Shown: piece by piece, positions 1-7,452 of the stretch | Layout of the letters: each line of letters starts with the position of its first letter | Numbering within the stretch: position 1 is the stretch's first letter | IMG/VR virus record: IMGVR_UViG_3300021957_004906 | Location: 62,001-126,000 of that record | From: a virus | Strand: one strand, 5' to 3' | Length of the DNA stretch: 64,000 nucleotides | Notes under the pieces: generated by a model | Database searches by the model: none | Seen by the model: only the letters and a program-made list of their open reading frames with translations | What the model was told of the DNA's origin: nothing | Program-made: the position numbers and the translations under genes

Positions 1-47
1 TTGATAGATTGTCATCTTCTGCATCATAGTATTCATTTAATATTTCA

Positions 48-1733
48 TTACTGCGCATTATCATCATCTCCTATAGGCTGGGCTTCTGCTCCACTAATTG
101 GGCTTTCGCCTTCGTTCCCATCATCTGGTATATCGTCAATGTCTATATCTGATTCCATACCAGTATCCATTTGTTCTGGTCTTATTCCTAAATTACCTAA
201 TCCTGGGTTAGAATCTCCATTAGGAACAGTTCCTGATTGATTTTCTTCTTCCCACATACGTTCATTTTTAAGTATCTCGTCTTCAGTTAGTCCTAGATAT
301 TTTTCTAGCATAAATCGTCTACTTAAATATGAAACACCTTCAAGTCCACTGAATACGCTAGCTCTTGCAGCATGTATTTCAATTTCTTTGTATTGACTAA
401 AGCTCTGTGGCTCAACAAATTTTAAATCAAACAAACTACTATCAATAGTAATTCCTTTGTTTTTCATAAACAATTTAAACTCTTTGTCCATGGTAGGGGC
501 TATAATATTTTGCAATCTCTGACAGTATTGATTGAATCTATACTCTTGAATAAATGCTGTACCTACTCTACCATCTACATAGCTAGCTGTTCCATCGTCT
601 GGACCAGTTGGTAAGTAACTACTAGGCACACGTAATGCTCTTAGCATCTTGTTTGTAAAATAACGCAGATCGTCAATCTGCCCTAAGTTATCACCACCAG
701 GCAACACTTCAACTTTACTACCTCTGCCCTCAGCAGTTTGTGCAAAGAAGTAGTCTTCCATAATACTAAGTGGATTGTAACTACTATCCATAATACTTGT
801 GCCACCACCGGTTTTACTAGGGATGCGTTTTTGATGAATTTCATTTTTAACACGCTCTACAAACCCCATGGCTTTGTTAGCTGGCATATTGCCTACATCA
901 ACATAAAATACTCTACGTTCTGGAGCACGTTGTACTCTGTATATAATAATTGAATCTTCAAGCAATTCTTTTTGCTTGTATGTTTTAAAGATAGGATCAA
1001 GTATACTGCTACCAAAAGGCCAACTATTATCCATGCCCTCTGTCATACCCATATGTACAACATGATTAGCGTCTACTGTATACTCTTGTGTATTTCCTAA
1101 ACTACCGCCATATTGACCACCTTGTGCACCATATGCACTTTTATCAACAGCCTGTCCACGTTGTAAACTATTAGATGTTCCATAAGTTTGTGAATGTTGA
1201 ACTGGCTCACTAACTGTTTTAGTCTGCATGTTAAGATCTAAATTTTTCATAACATACTGCTCAGGTTTTTTACCTTTAGCTTCGTTAACAACTGCCTTAG
1301 TAACATCAACTGGATTTACATAATACAGCACCCATGTTTCTGGATCTCTAATAAAAAATTGATCACCATACTTAACAGCATTGCGGAACATTCTGAATAT
1401 ACGCTGATCCCAGTTGTTTAAGTTACACCATTGATGTAATGCTTGCTCAAGTACTTTTACTTCACTCTCAGTTGCTTGTTCTTTATAGTTAACAGAAAAT
1501 GGTAATTCAGTTTGTTCATCTTTTTGCGTACTAAACTCCGCAATAATGTCAAGTGCAGCATTAATTTCACTATCCATATCCATTTGATCATATTGAATAT
1601 ATCGCTCTACACGATTTGGTTGACCACTATATACTTCAGGTAGCCAGCTTTGAAAACGGCTTGAGCCGCTTGTTTTATGTACACTTTGGTCTTGACCTTG
1701 GTATACTTGAAAATGCTTTTTCCAACCTGCCAT
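48..1733 (-). CDS. 20: Portal vertex protein, T4 gp20 family
   Basis: The 561-residue product matches the T4 gp20 portal family across its length; T4 gp20 is 524 residues. The portal is a dodecameric ring at one capsid vertex; it nucleates head assembly, docks the terminase during packaging and joins the neck. Recognisable stretches include the N-terminal RYIQYDQMDMDSEINAALDI segment (about residues 44-63), the aromatic-rich FRNAVKYGDQFFI region and the DDLRYFTNKMLRALRVPSSY region in the second half. The C-terminal 50 residues are acidic and low-complexity (DIDIDDIPDDG). The ATG at 1733 is preceded on the minus strand by a late-promoter-like CATAAATA. It lies downstream of the tape measure gene on the same strand but has its own promoter-like box. 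Family call is confident; the role is from family knowledge. Confidence 0.93.
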   Translation of the reverse strand: MAGWKKHFQVYQGQDQSVHKTSGSSRFQSWLPEVYSGQPNRVERYIQYDQMDMDSEINAALDIIAEFSTQKDEQTELPFSVNYKEQATESEVKVLEQALHQWCNLNNWDQRIFRMFRNAVKYGDQFFIRDPETWVLYYVNPVDVTKAVVNEAKGKKPEQYVMKNLDLNMQTKTVSEPVQHSQTYGTSNSLQRGQAVDKSAYGAQGGQYGGSLGNTQEYTVDANHVVHMGMTEGMDNSWPFGSSILDPIFKTYKQKELLEDSIIIYRVQRAPERRVFYVDVGNMPANKAMGFVERVKNEIHQKRIPSKTGGGTSIMDSSYNPLSIMEDYFFAQTAEGRGSKVEVLPGGDNLGQIDDLRYFTNKMLRALRVPSSYLPTGPDDGTASYVDGRVGTAFIQEYRFNQYCQRLQNIIAPTMDKEFKLFMKNKGITIDSSLFDLKFVEPQSFSQYKEIEIHAARASVFSGLEGVSYLSRRFMLEKYLGLTEDEILKNERMWEEENQSGTVPNGDSNPGLGNLGIRPEQMDTGMESDIDIDDIPDDGNEGESPISGAEAQPIGDDDNAQ

Positions 1734-1766
1734 TTGATAATCGTACCTTTTGTTTGTATTATATTA

Positions 1767-1774
1767 TATTTATG
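1767..1774 (-). promoter_or_regulatory. Late-promoter-like box for the portal gene
   Basis: CATAAATA read on the minus strand, about 35 bases before the portal start codon. T4 late promoters consist only of a TATAAATA box recognised by gp55, and a gp55 gene is present at 10287-11174. One mismatch to consensus. Confidence 0.5.
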
Positions 1775-1817
1775 CACAAGTGTCAAGCACTAGATCACTT
1801 ATTAAGAAGTTACATGG

Positions 1818-3602
1818 TTAATTAGTAGTTGTTCTTAATGCATTAACTAACATACTAATTGCAGAAGCGACATCACCAACAGGATCAAAATTAGTCAGTG
1901 CTGCTACTAACGGCTGTAGTTGTTCGTCAATTCCATCCAATCCCATTCCCTCTCCCAACTTGTCAACTATTCCTGCCATATTTTCAGGTCCTAGTGCCGC
2001 GGCAAAAGCTACCATAGCTGCTCGATCATTTCCAGTTAATTGTCCAAGCAATCCTGTTCCAACAAGAACATCTTGTGTCATATTGTTATTACCACGTAAT
2101 GATTCTAATAATGGAAGTAGACCAGACATAGTACCCATTATTCCACCAACACCTTCCATTAATGCTAGGAATTGCGGAGAGCCAAGACCTTGGTTAAATG
2201 ATCCAGCTAACTCTCTCATTGCGCCGCCCATGTCTCCTAACTCTTGAATACCTGCAGACGCCATTACTGCGGTAACAGCCGCATTTGCCAATAGTCTGCT
2301 TGTTTCTTCTAAATCAGCTTGTATACCAGCAGCACTAAAATTATTTTTTACAGCGTTGTTTAGTTTTTCTAAATTAGTATTGAAATCTGTAACTAGGTCA
2401 GCAGTTTTAATTGTTTGAGTTTCAATTGTTAGTAGTGATTTTGCTGTTTCATTACCAGTTGCCGCCATTATACGTAGTTGTTCTGAAGGTATTGAGCTTG
2501 TTAAATTATTTGCTAGCTCTTGAACACCAGTTCCAAAACTAGTTGAATCCATACCACCTGCTAGATTTCCATTAACAAAATCAATCATTGATTGACCACC
2601 GTCTGATAACATAGCAAACATTTCAGGAGCAAACTGTCTAGGATCAAGACCTGTTGATACACCTGTTAATAATGCTTTAGATATTGCATCACCTCCAGGA
2701 ATACTACTAAGTGATGACGCAAGTTGTTTAAATTTTTCACGAGTTTCGTCTGACTGTCCTCTAAGGAAACTCTGTGCAATTACATCTTTTCTTGCTTCGT
2801 TTTGAGCTTTTAATCTATCTCTAACATCCTGACCAGTTAGTGCGGCCATTGCAGTTTGTACTTTTAAATTATCTGATGTTGCAGCCGCTAATTCAGCTTC
2901 GTTCATTCTTCTAAGCTGATCTTGTCCCATTGTAGCACGTCTAATTTCAAGTTCATCAGCCATTAACTGTGTCATCTCAAAACTATTCATACCAAAATAT
3001 CCAACAGCACGTGAAGCATCTCTAAATTCACGGGTCAAATTAACCAATCTGGCAGCACCATCATCTGTACTATCACCAAACCCTCTAATAGCCGTGCTGT
3101 TCTCGATTGATATTTTGCCAAACTCGCCCATGCTTAACCCAATTGCAGAAACATTAGTTCTTAAATTAGTAAAATCAGTTGTAAATCCAATACCCACTTG
3201 CATTGCTTTACCAATGGCGTCACTGTACTCTTCCATAACGCCGACCATAGCACCAAAGTTTGCAGCTAATGCTCCTAGCCCAATCCGTGATAAACTTTTT
3301 TCTACTATAGTGCTTGCTTCAGGTGTTTTTTGCATTGCACTACTAGATATTACACTATTTTGTATACGTGATGCTACTGTTTGGCGTACACCTGCTTTTT
3401 CTTGTTCTCTTGTATTTGCATTTAAAGCACGTTCAAGATCATTAGAACCGCCACTGCCACTTCCGCCACCACTAACTCCAGCCATTTCAGCAAGCATTCT
3501 TCGTTGAATACCAAGTATATCTTGCATAGTACTTTCCATTGCAAAATCAGGAATACTGATTGTTGCACTTTGTCCGCCTACTGGTATTGTAATGTCTGCC
3601 AA
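1818..3602 (-). CDS. 29: Tail length tape measure protein, gp29-like
   Basis: 594 residues, close to T4 gp29 (590). The tape measure fills the tail tube during assembly, sets its length and leaves on ejection. The sequence is alanine- and methionine-rich and largely helical in character. It has a glycine/serine linker near residues 44-53 (GGGSGSGG) after an N-terminal segment, then long stretches without domain signatures, as is usual for short myovirus tape measures. The call rests on length, composition and position: the gene diverges from the gp26-type chaperone gene at 3662, the protein that in other phages coats the tape measure. Sequence identity to T4 gp29 is weak by eye, so another internal structural protein is possible. 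It has its own late promoter TATAAATA at 3645-3652. Confidence 0.65.
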   Translation of the reverse strand: MADITIPVGGQSATISIPDFAMESTMQDILGIQRRMLAEMAGVSGGGSGSGGSNDLERALNANTREQEKAGVRQTVASRIQNSVISSSAMQKTPEASTIVEKSLSRIGLGALAANFGAMVGVMEEYSDAIGKAMQVGIGFTTDFTNLRTNVSAIGLSMGEFGKISIENSTAIRGFGDSTDDGAARLVNLTREFRDASRAVGYFGMNSFEMTQLMADELEIRRATMGQDQLRRMNEAELAAATSDNLKVQTAMAALTGQDVRDRLKAQNEARKDVIAQSFLRGQSDETREKFKQLASSLSSIPGGDAISKALLTGVSTGLDPRQFAPEMFAMLSDGGQSMIDFVNGNLAGGMDSTSFGTGVQELANNLTSSIPSEQLRIMAATGNETAKSLLTIETQTIKTADLVTDFNTNLEKLNNAVKNNFSAAGIQADLEETSRLLANAAVTAVMASAGIQELGDMGGAMRELAGSFNQGLGSPQFLALMEGVGGIMGTMSGLLPLLESLRGNNNMTQDVLVGTGLLGQLTGNDRAAMVAFAAALGPENMAGIVDKLGEGMGLDGIDEQLQPLVAALTNFDPVGDVASAISMLVNALRTTTN

Positions 3603-3622
3603 TTAACTGCTCGCTTAATGGT

Positions 3623-3630
3623 GATAAATA
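3623..3630 (+). promoter_or_regulatory. Late-promoter-like box for gp26
   Basis: GATAAATA on the plus strand, about 32 bases before the gp26 start. It has one mismatch to the T4 late box TATAAATA. It is one half of a divergent promoter pair in a 59-base gap. Confidence 0.45.
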
Positions 3631-3644
3631 ATATTATACACAGC

Positions 3645-3652
3645 TATTTATA
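3645..3652 (-). promoter_or_regulatory. Late promoter for the tape measure gene
   Basis: Perfect T4 late box TATAAATA read on the minus strand, about 43 bases upstream of the start codon at 3602. It shares the divergent intergenic gap with the plus-strand box at 3623-3630. Confidence 0.7.
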
Positions 3653-3661
3653 GGAAAAAAC

Positions 3662-4498
3662 ATGAGTAATCCATTAGACGGGTTCTACAGAACCAAAGAA
3701 ATTTATGTAAAGTTACCTACACAGGGAAAATGGTATACTGATCCTCCACATTTAACTAATGCCGGAGAGATTGGTGTATATCCAATGACAATGAGAGATG
3801 AAATGTTACTAAGTGTTCCTGATGCTTTGTATAACGGCGAAAGTTTATTTGAGCTTTTTGCTAGTATTTGTCCTGATATTAAAGATCCTTACGAACTTTG
3901 TAGTCCAGATGTTGATGTATTATTACTTGCAGCAAAAGCAGCAACATATGATAACAAACTAGCAGTAACATCTGCTTGTCCAAAATGCAATGAAGAAAAC
4001 ACATACGAAATTGATTTAGCCAGTGTATTAAGTAAAATCAAAGTTATTGAAGAAGGTGCTTCATTAGAAATTAATAAGTTATCTGTTGTATTTAAACCCA
4101 ATACATTAGCAGTTGTTAACGCACAATCCATTAAAAATGCAGAAACTGCAAAAATGATACGTGACTTAGGATCAGCTGATATGGATGATGTTGTACGCAC
4201 TGACCAATTTAGAGAAAGTTTATCTAGAACTACCGCTGCTAACATGGCGATATTAGCTGATAGTATACTTACGGTTACAACACCAGATGGCGTGGTGGTA
4301 GAAAACACAACTCATATTATTGAATGGCTTTCCAATAGTGAAAAGGCAGTAGTAGATAAATTGTTAAAGTTTGCAGGAGAGTTAAACCAAAATGGCATAC
4401 AAAATGAGTTTACATTTCAGTGTGCTAATTTGGAATGTGAAGATACATTCACTGCACCTGTAGAATTTAATCCTAGTTTTTTTTTCAGAAAAGAATAG
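3662..4498 (+). CDS. 26: gp26-type baseplate hub / tail assembly chaperone
   Basis: 278 residues of the T4 gp26 family (T4 baseplate protein family); T4 gp26 is 208 residues. The family acts in hub and tail-tube assembly, probably as the chaperone of the tape measure. The N-terminus has the conserved opening FYRTKEIYVKLPTQGKWY. Four cysteines, C106/C109 (CPKC) and C254/C259, are spaced as a likely zinc-binding set. The start ATG has AGGAAAAAAC upstream, the same leader as the gene at 33875. The reading frame ends shortly after a run of nine T (4477-4485), where the -1 frame is open for another 83 codons (see the frameshift feature). The tape measure gene diverges from it. High confidence for the family, moderate for the chaperone role. 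Confidence 0.82.
   Translation: MSNPLDGFYRTKEIYVKLPTQGKWYTDPPHLTNAGEIGVYPMTMRDEMLLSVPDALYNGESLFELFASICPDIKDPYELCSPDVDVLLLAAKAATYDNKLAVTSACPKCNEENTYEIDLASVLSKIKVIEEGASLEINKLSVVFKPNTLAVVNAQSIKNAETAKMIRDLGSADMDDVVRTDQFRESLSRTTAANMAILADSILTVTTPDGVVVENTTHIIEWLSNSEKAVVDKLLKFAGELNQNGIQNEFTFQCANLECEDTFTAPVEFNPSFFFRKE
4477..4486 (+). promoter_or_regulatory. Candidate -1 ribosomal frameshift site in gp26
   Basis: Nine T followed by C. In the gp26 frame the codons are TTT TTT TTC, so T TTT TTC is a canonical X XXY YYZ slippery heptamer allowing both tRNAs to slip back one base. The -1 frame has stops at 4468 and 4474, just before the run, and is then open through the run to the stop at 4735-4737. The zero frame stops at 4496, three codons after the run. 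This is the arrangement of the lambda G/GT tail-chaperone frameshift. Confidence 0.68.
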
Positions 4499-4737
4499 CA
4501 CTCGCATCTAATACTGAAGTTCGAGAAATTATTGATGAGATGAATGAGCAAAGAAAATCATATAGAACGATGATTAATACAATTGCGTTGTATAGTGATG
4601 GATCTTATGAGGTTAGAGATATGTGGAATATGACATTACCGCATATAGAAGAAATACAAGATGTTATAGTAGATAAAAATAAGAAAGAATCTGACGCAGC
4701 AAAAGCAGCATCTGGCAGAACAACTAAGACATTTTAG
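4486..4737 (+). CDS. C-terminal (T-like) extension of gp26 made by -1 frameshift
   Basis: This -1 frame has no start codon until the ATG at 4540, but it is open from 4477. Slippage at the T run would fuse about 275 residues of gp26 to 83 more, giving a product of about 358 residues. The extension begins QKRIALASNTEVREIIDEMN and is highly charged and helical. It ends in a lysine/alanine-rich tail (KKESDAAKAASGRTTKTF). If read alone it would be a 65-residue protein from ATG 4540, in the place T4 has gene 51. No Shine-Dalgarno-like sequence is obvious before 4540, and the frame stays protein-like upstream of that ATG, both of which favour the fusion. The fusion is inference. Confidence 0.6.
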   Translation, partial: QKRIALASNTEVREIIDEMNEQRKSYRTMINTIALYSDGSYEVRDMWNMTLPHIEEIQDVIVDKNKKESDAAKAASGRTTKTF

Positions 4738-4774
4738 TCATGGGTATAGTTATAATAATATGTATATAGTATCT

Positions 4775-4794
4775 CGATTAGCTAAAGCTAATCG
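4775..4794 (+). terminator. Stem-loop after gp26 operon, possible terminator
   Basis: CGATTAGC - TAAA - GCTAATCG is a perfect 8-base-pair stem with a 4-base loop, 37 bases after the stop of the frameshift extension. It is followed by TCTAATTTC rather than a clean T run, so as an intrinsic terminator it is weak. It could also be an RNA 3'-end stabiliser. Confidence 0.4.
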
Positions 4795-4848
4795 TCTAAT
4801 TTCACTGTCGTTCATTAGAACTTTTAATTCAACTACATTCGAATATAT

Positions 4849-4856
4849 TATAAATG
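4849..4856 (+). promoter_or_regulatory. Late-promoter-like box before the non-coding region
   Basis: TATAAATG on the plus strand, one mismatch to TATAAATA. No plus-strand gene follows for thousands of bases. If it is real, the transcript would be the non-coding segment 4860-5208 and antisense to the GIY-YIG gene. Low confidence because the flank is very AT-rich. Confidence 0.25.
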
Positions 4857-5208
4857 GTTAATAATATAAACATATTATGATTATAATGTTATATGATGGA
4901 TTATTACCTTGTTTTCAGTCGCACTTAGCTCGATAAAGCCAAGTGCAAAAAAAACGAAACGGTCATTACCCCGCTTCCAGTTCGCTCTGTTATAGTGAAA
5001 CCCAATTAGGCAGAGGCGGTCTTGCGCTACCCCTTTACTCACTGCTTAAGACGCAGAAACACCAGATGCTATAACATCAACATTACTGGTTATCCGTGGG
5101 TTACAATGGCACAGTAGAGCCCACTCTTTTGGTTTGATTGCCCTCAGCAAGATCTGTCGGTCCGCAGTAATTACGAACAAACTCAATGCGTTTAATAAGG
5201 AGGGTATA

Positions 5209-5637
5209 TTATGACTGGTGTCTGTTAAGAGATTCGATTAAAGCCTTGGAACCGCCTACTCTAACATTAATGATACCATTGTAGTATTCATCAGTTTCAA
5301 GTACTTTGCGGTCAAATTGTTCTTTTGCCTCAAGATAGCTTAGTTCACTGCGACTTGTGCAGTAATAAAGTATCTCTCTTGTAAATTTTTCTGGGCCTAA
5401 GTTTTTAACATCTGCGTTTAACTTGTCACTAGATCCCCAATAGTCTCTCCAGTCACTTTCTTTAGTCGAACGCCGTTTGTTTTTTCTGCCTTTTAAGGGT
5501 TTTTTGGTTACTTTAAATTGTGCCAGTTTTTTGCCAATGTACTTTTTGCCATTCGTCAGATTTGTAATCAGGTATACGAATCCAATATATCCATCTTCAA
5601 TTTCATTTACGATTTTACCTTCATAAGTCCATTGCAT
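5209..5637 (-). CDS. GIY-YIG nuclease domain protein
   Basis: 142 residues with a degenerate GIY-YIG core: GFVYLITNLTNGKKYIG at residues 19-35, then basic residues (KPLKGRKNKRR), a DWRDYWGSS motif, and YLEAKEQF near residue 105 carrying the likely metal-binding glutamate. Family members are homing endonucleases or small DNA-cleaving enzymes of T4-like phages (Seg type). No separate DNA-binding C-terminal domain is visible, and no intron or interrupted gene flanks it, so a free-standing nuclease is more likely than an intron-encoded one. It is the last gene of the minus-strand early block. A sigma70-like promoter lies only about 9 bases upstream of the ATG, so the transcript could be nearly leaderless. 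No clear ribosome binding site is visible. Confidence 0.7.
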   Translation of the reverse strand: MQWTYEGKIVNEIEDGYIGFVYLITNLTNGKKYIGKKLAQFKVTKKPLKGRKNKRRSTKESDWRDYWGSSDKLNADVKNLGPEKFTREILYYCTSRSELSYLEAKEQFDRKVLETDEYYNGIINVRVGGSKALIESLNRHQS

Positions 5638-5645
5638 GTACTAAT

Positions 5646-5675
5646 ACTATATAGCATAGTTGGGTATGATGTCAA
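5646..5675 (-). promoter_or_regulatory. Sigma70-like early promoter before the GIY-YIG gene
   Basis: Minus strand: TTGACA (5670-5675), then 16 bases to TATATA or 18 to TATAGT (5646-5653). The -35 is embedded in TTGACATCAT, which recurs before gp55. Confidence 0.5.
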
Positions 5676-5678
5676 CAC

Positions 5679-6530
5679 TTATAGGCATATTTTAGCATTT
5701 TTTAAATAAGGTATATATTCTTTAGCAATAGTTTGGTGTATGCTGTATATGTAGTGTTCTTGATCACTTCTATATTTGTCAGTATCAATATCTATATTTT
5801 TATTTTGCAACATCCATTGTCTAAAATCCACCAAATTGTAAGTTTGACAATTTGTGAATTCTCCATAATAATATGGATTAGTTGGAACAAACACTCTATT
5901 ATTCATTGACCATAAGTGCCACTTAATGTTCCGTTGCTCGCATAACCTATCAATAGTAAATAAGTCTTGACAGTAATCTCTATATTGTAAGTGTGTAAAT
6001 AATTCATGCCATAGCTTAGTATAGTAATATTTTTCTTCAACAGGTGAGAAATCAATACCATATGGATCCCATGTTAAAGATTTACGATTAACATAATGTT
6101 CTTTATTTTGGCTTTGGTTTAATTCGCCATAGTCTTCTCCAGGTTTTACTTTTACATCAATCCATCTGTCAACATTTTTCTTAATATTATCGCCTGCTAC
6201 TCCTACATTAGGACCAAGAGAAAAATAGTTAGGTTTGAAATCATTAATAAATTGTTCTTGACTAGTGTTGATTGCTGTAAGATATCGATTCCAATAAGTA
6301 GATTGTAAAAATATTGTATCAATGTCATCGTAATAATCTAATATTGTCTTAACCCAAGTTGGATACTTTCTGTTGCACCCGCCTGGTAGTCCGTACACTA
6401 TAACTTCTGTGTCAAATAACTCTGCATATATTTCAGCATAGTTATTTTGACTCCAATATGTGGGTATACGATTTGTGTCAACTGTATACCCACATGCATG
6501 ACTATCACCTATAAAAACTGTTTTGTTCAT
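5679..6530 (-). CDS. SGNH/GDSL-like hydrolase domain protein
   Basis: From the ATG at 6530 the product has 283 residues and opens MNKTVFIGDSHACG, where GDSH is the block I motif of SGNH hydrolases with the nucleophilic serine. The ATG overlaps the stop of the upstream HAD gene as ATGA, which decides the start against an earlier ATG at 6551. Near the C-terminus SDQEHYIYSIHQTIAKEY could supply the block V Asp/His pair, but this is not certain. Aromatic residues are abundant. SGNH proteins hydrolyse or transfer acyl groups, often on carbohydrates; the substrate here cannot be read from sequence. A second SGNH protein sits at 51033-51914 among the radical SAM genes. Confidence 0.55.
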   Translation of the reverse strand: MNKTVFIGDSHACGYTVDTNRIPTYWSQNNYAEIYAELFDTEVIVYGLPGGCNRKYPTWVKTILDYYDDIDTIFLQSTYWNRYLTAINTSQEQFINDFKPNYFSLGPNVGVAGDNIKKNVDRWIDVKVKPGEDYGELNQSQNKEHYVNRKSLTWDPYGIDFSPVEEKYYYTKLWHELFTHLQYRDYCQDLFTIDRLCEQRNIKWHLWSMNNRVFVPTNPYYYGEFTNCQTYNLVDFRQWMLQNKNIDIDTDKYRSDQEHYIYSIHQTIAKEYIPYLKNAKICL

Positions 6531-7234
6531 ATTTGTCTTAAATGATCCCAAGTTTCTTGCCAGTTTGAAACGTTTATACTTGTTGCATTTTTAAACTTCT
6601 TATTTTTAAATGCTTCAGCTAGTGCCCAATCGTTTCCGCCTTCAAAAATTGCATCTCCAAAAAAATTAATGTAATCATGTTTATCAAAATCTTTTGTAAT
6701 TTGTCCTTTATCCAATCCCTTAGGTGCAATATCAATGCCAGTCTCACCGCCAATTGTTGCTTCTAATTCTGGAAACATTGTATTAAATGCCTTTGCTATT
6801 GTATTACGCTCGTCATTTTGTTTATCAAAGTCTACATACTGTTTGCGTTCATACAAAGATGCATTGCGTCCTACTACACTAAAGTTTACCATACCTGGGC
6901 GTTCTTCAATATGATTGCCTGTACGCAACCCAAACACACTTTCGTACTCACAGTTAACAAGAAATTTTCTTTCTAAGTCAGGTAACTTCCATTTGTTAAA
7001 TCTCATACGAGCTTCTTTGATCCATAACTCATTACCACTACACTGATATACACCTTTACATCTATTATAAATTACTTGTCCAATTTGTTCAATTGTCTTA
7101 GGCCGGTCACTACCAGTAACCAAGTACACTTCTTTTCGTTCACAAAACTTACTAAACCAAATAGAAAACTTTTTATCTATTACTTGTCTACTTGGTGTTA
7201 GTGTACCGTCTACATCAAATATAAATTTATTCAT
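6527..7234 (-). CDS. Phosphomannomutase-like HAD phosphatase
   Basis: 235 residues with HAD motif I FDVDGT (D7, D9), a motif II-type VTGS, and the late motif FFGDAIFEGGND. The segments EERPGMVNFSVVGRNAS and GGETGIDIAPKGLDKGQ closely resemble the cap and core signatures of the eukaryotic-type phosphomannomutase family (HAD subclass IIB) rather than general Cof-type phosphatases. True family members interconvert mannose-6-P and mannose-1-P for GDP-mannose synthesis; whether this one is a mutase or a sugar phosphatase is undecided. It fits the sugar-nucleotide genes elsewhere in the window but sits in the recombination operon. Its ATG directly follows the stop of the 67-residue gene, and its stop overlaps the SGNH start (ATGA), so translation is probably coupled. 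Confidence 0.72.
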   Translation of the reverse strand: MNKFIFDVDGTLTPSRQVIDKKFSIWFSKFCERKEVYLVTGSDRPKTIEQIGQVIYNRCKGVYQCSGNELWIKEARMRFNKWKLPDLERKFLVNCEYESVFGLRTGNHIEERPGMVNFSVVGRNASLYERKQYVDFDKQNDERNTIAKAFNTMFPELEATIGGETGIDIAPKGLDKGQITKDFDKHDYINFFGDAIFEGGNDWALAEAFKNKKFKNATSINVSNWQETWDHLRQI

Positions 7235-7438
7235 CTACTCTTTCACTAACTCTGGGTCTAATTTAGCTAAAATATCAATTGGCAATTTCTTCTTTATATG
7301 ACGTCGGTGTTCCCTCTCATTATATGTAATACCATCAATTGTGAGGCAGTCAGTGTTATCAGTTTGCCATCGACTTCCTAAATCTCTTTCAAAAACTGTT
7401 TTCCCACCATCAGGGCTTTCATATATTTTCTTACCCAT
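7235..7438 (-). CDS. Small conserved-looking protein of unknown function (67 aa)
   Basis: 67 residues, charged, no membrane segment, no cysteine motif. The sequence MGKKIYESPDGGKTVFERDL reads like a small soluble phage protein. It lies between gp46 (14-base gap) and the HAD gene (zero gap), so it is translated in the same operon. Function not recognised. Confidence 0.6.
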   Translation of the reverse strand: MGKKIYESPDGGKTVFERDLGSRWQTDNTDCLTIDGITYNEREHRRHIKKKLPIDILAKLDPELVKE

Positions 7439-7452
7439 AAAATCCTCTAATT

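Larger units (their letters stand above)
4738..5208. ncRNA. Gene-free 470-base segment, candidate structured RNA
   Basis: No convincing reading frame lies here, and from about 4917 the base composition becomes visibly more GC-rich than the neighbours. Inverted repeats that can be seen: an imperfect AT hairpin 4864-4894; GCACTT/AAGTGC around 4921-4946 with an inner GCT/AGC pair; an 8-base long-range helix TGTTATAG (4988-4995) with CTATAACA (5069-5076), enclosing a bulged GCGgTCTT/AAGACGC hairpin; and GTGGGTT/AGCCCAC near 5096-5124. The nesting suggests a folded RNA of roughly 250-300 bases; strand is not determined. tmRNA tag, tRNA T-loop, RNase P and group I intron core signatures were looked for and not found. 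It could also be a packaging or replication site. Confidence 0.4.

Noticed and set aside
4540-4737. Independent 65-residue gene starting at ATG 4540
   Set aside because: No clear ribosome site, and the frame remains protein-like upstream to the T run, so the frameshift fusion is preferred. It cannot be excluded.
4917-5200. tmRNA, tRNA, RNase P RNA or group I intron in the gene-free segment
   Set aside because: No tag-like reading frame ending in Ala-Ala, no intact T-loop with a paired arm, no CCA-type acceptor stem, no RNase P core and no group I P/Q/R/S elements were found. No split gene flanks it despite the nearby GIY-YIG gene.
5209-5637. Mobile element or intron around the GIY-YIG gene
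   Set aside because: No terminal repeats, no interrupted coding sequence and no transposase; only a free-standing nuclease gene is supported.
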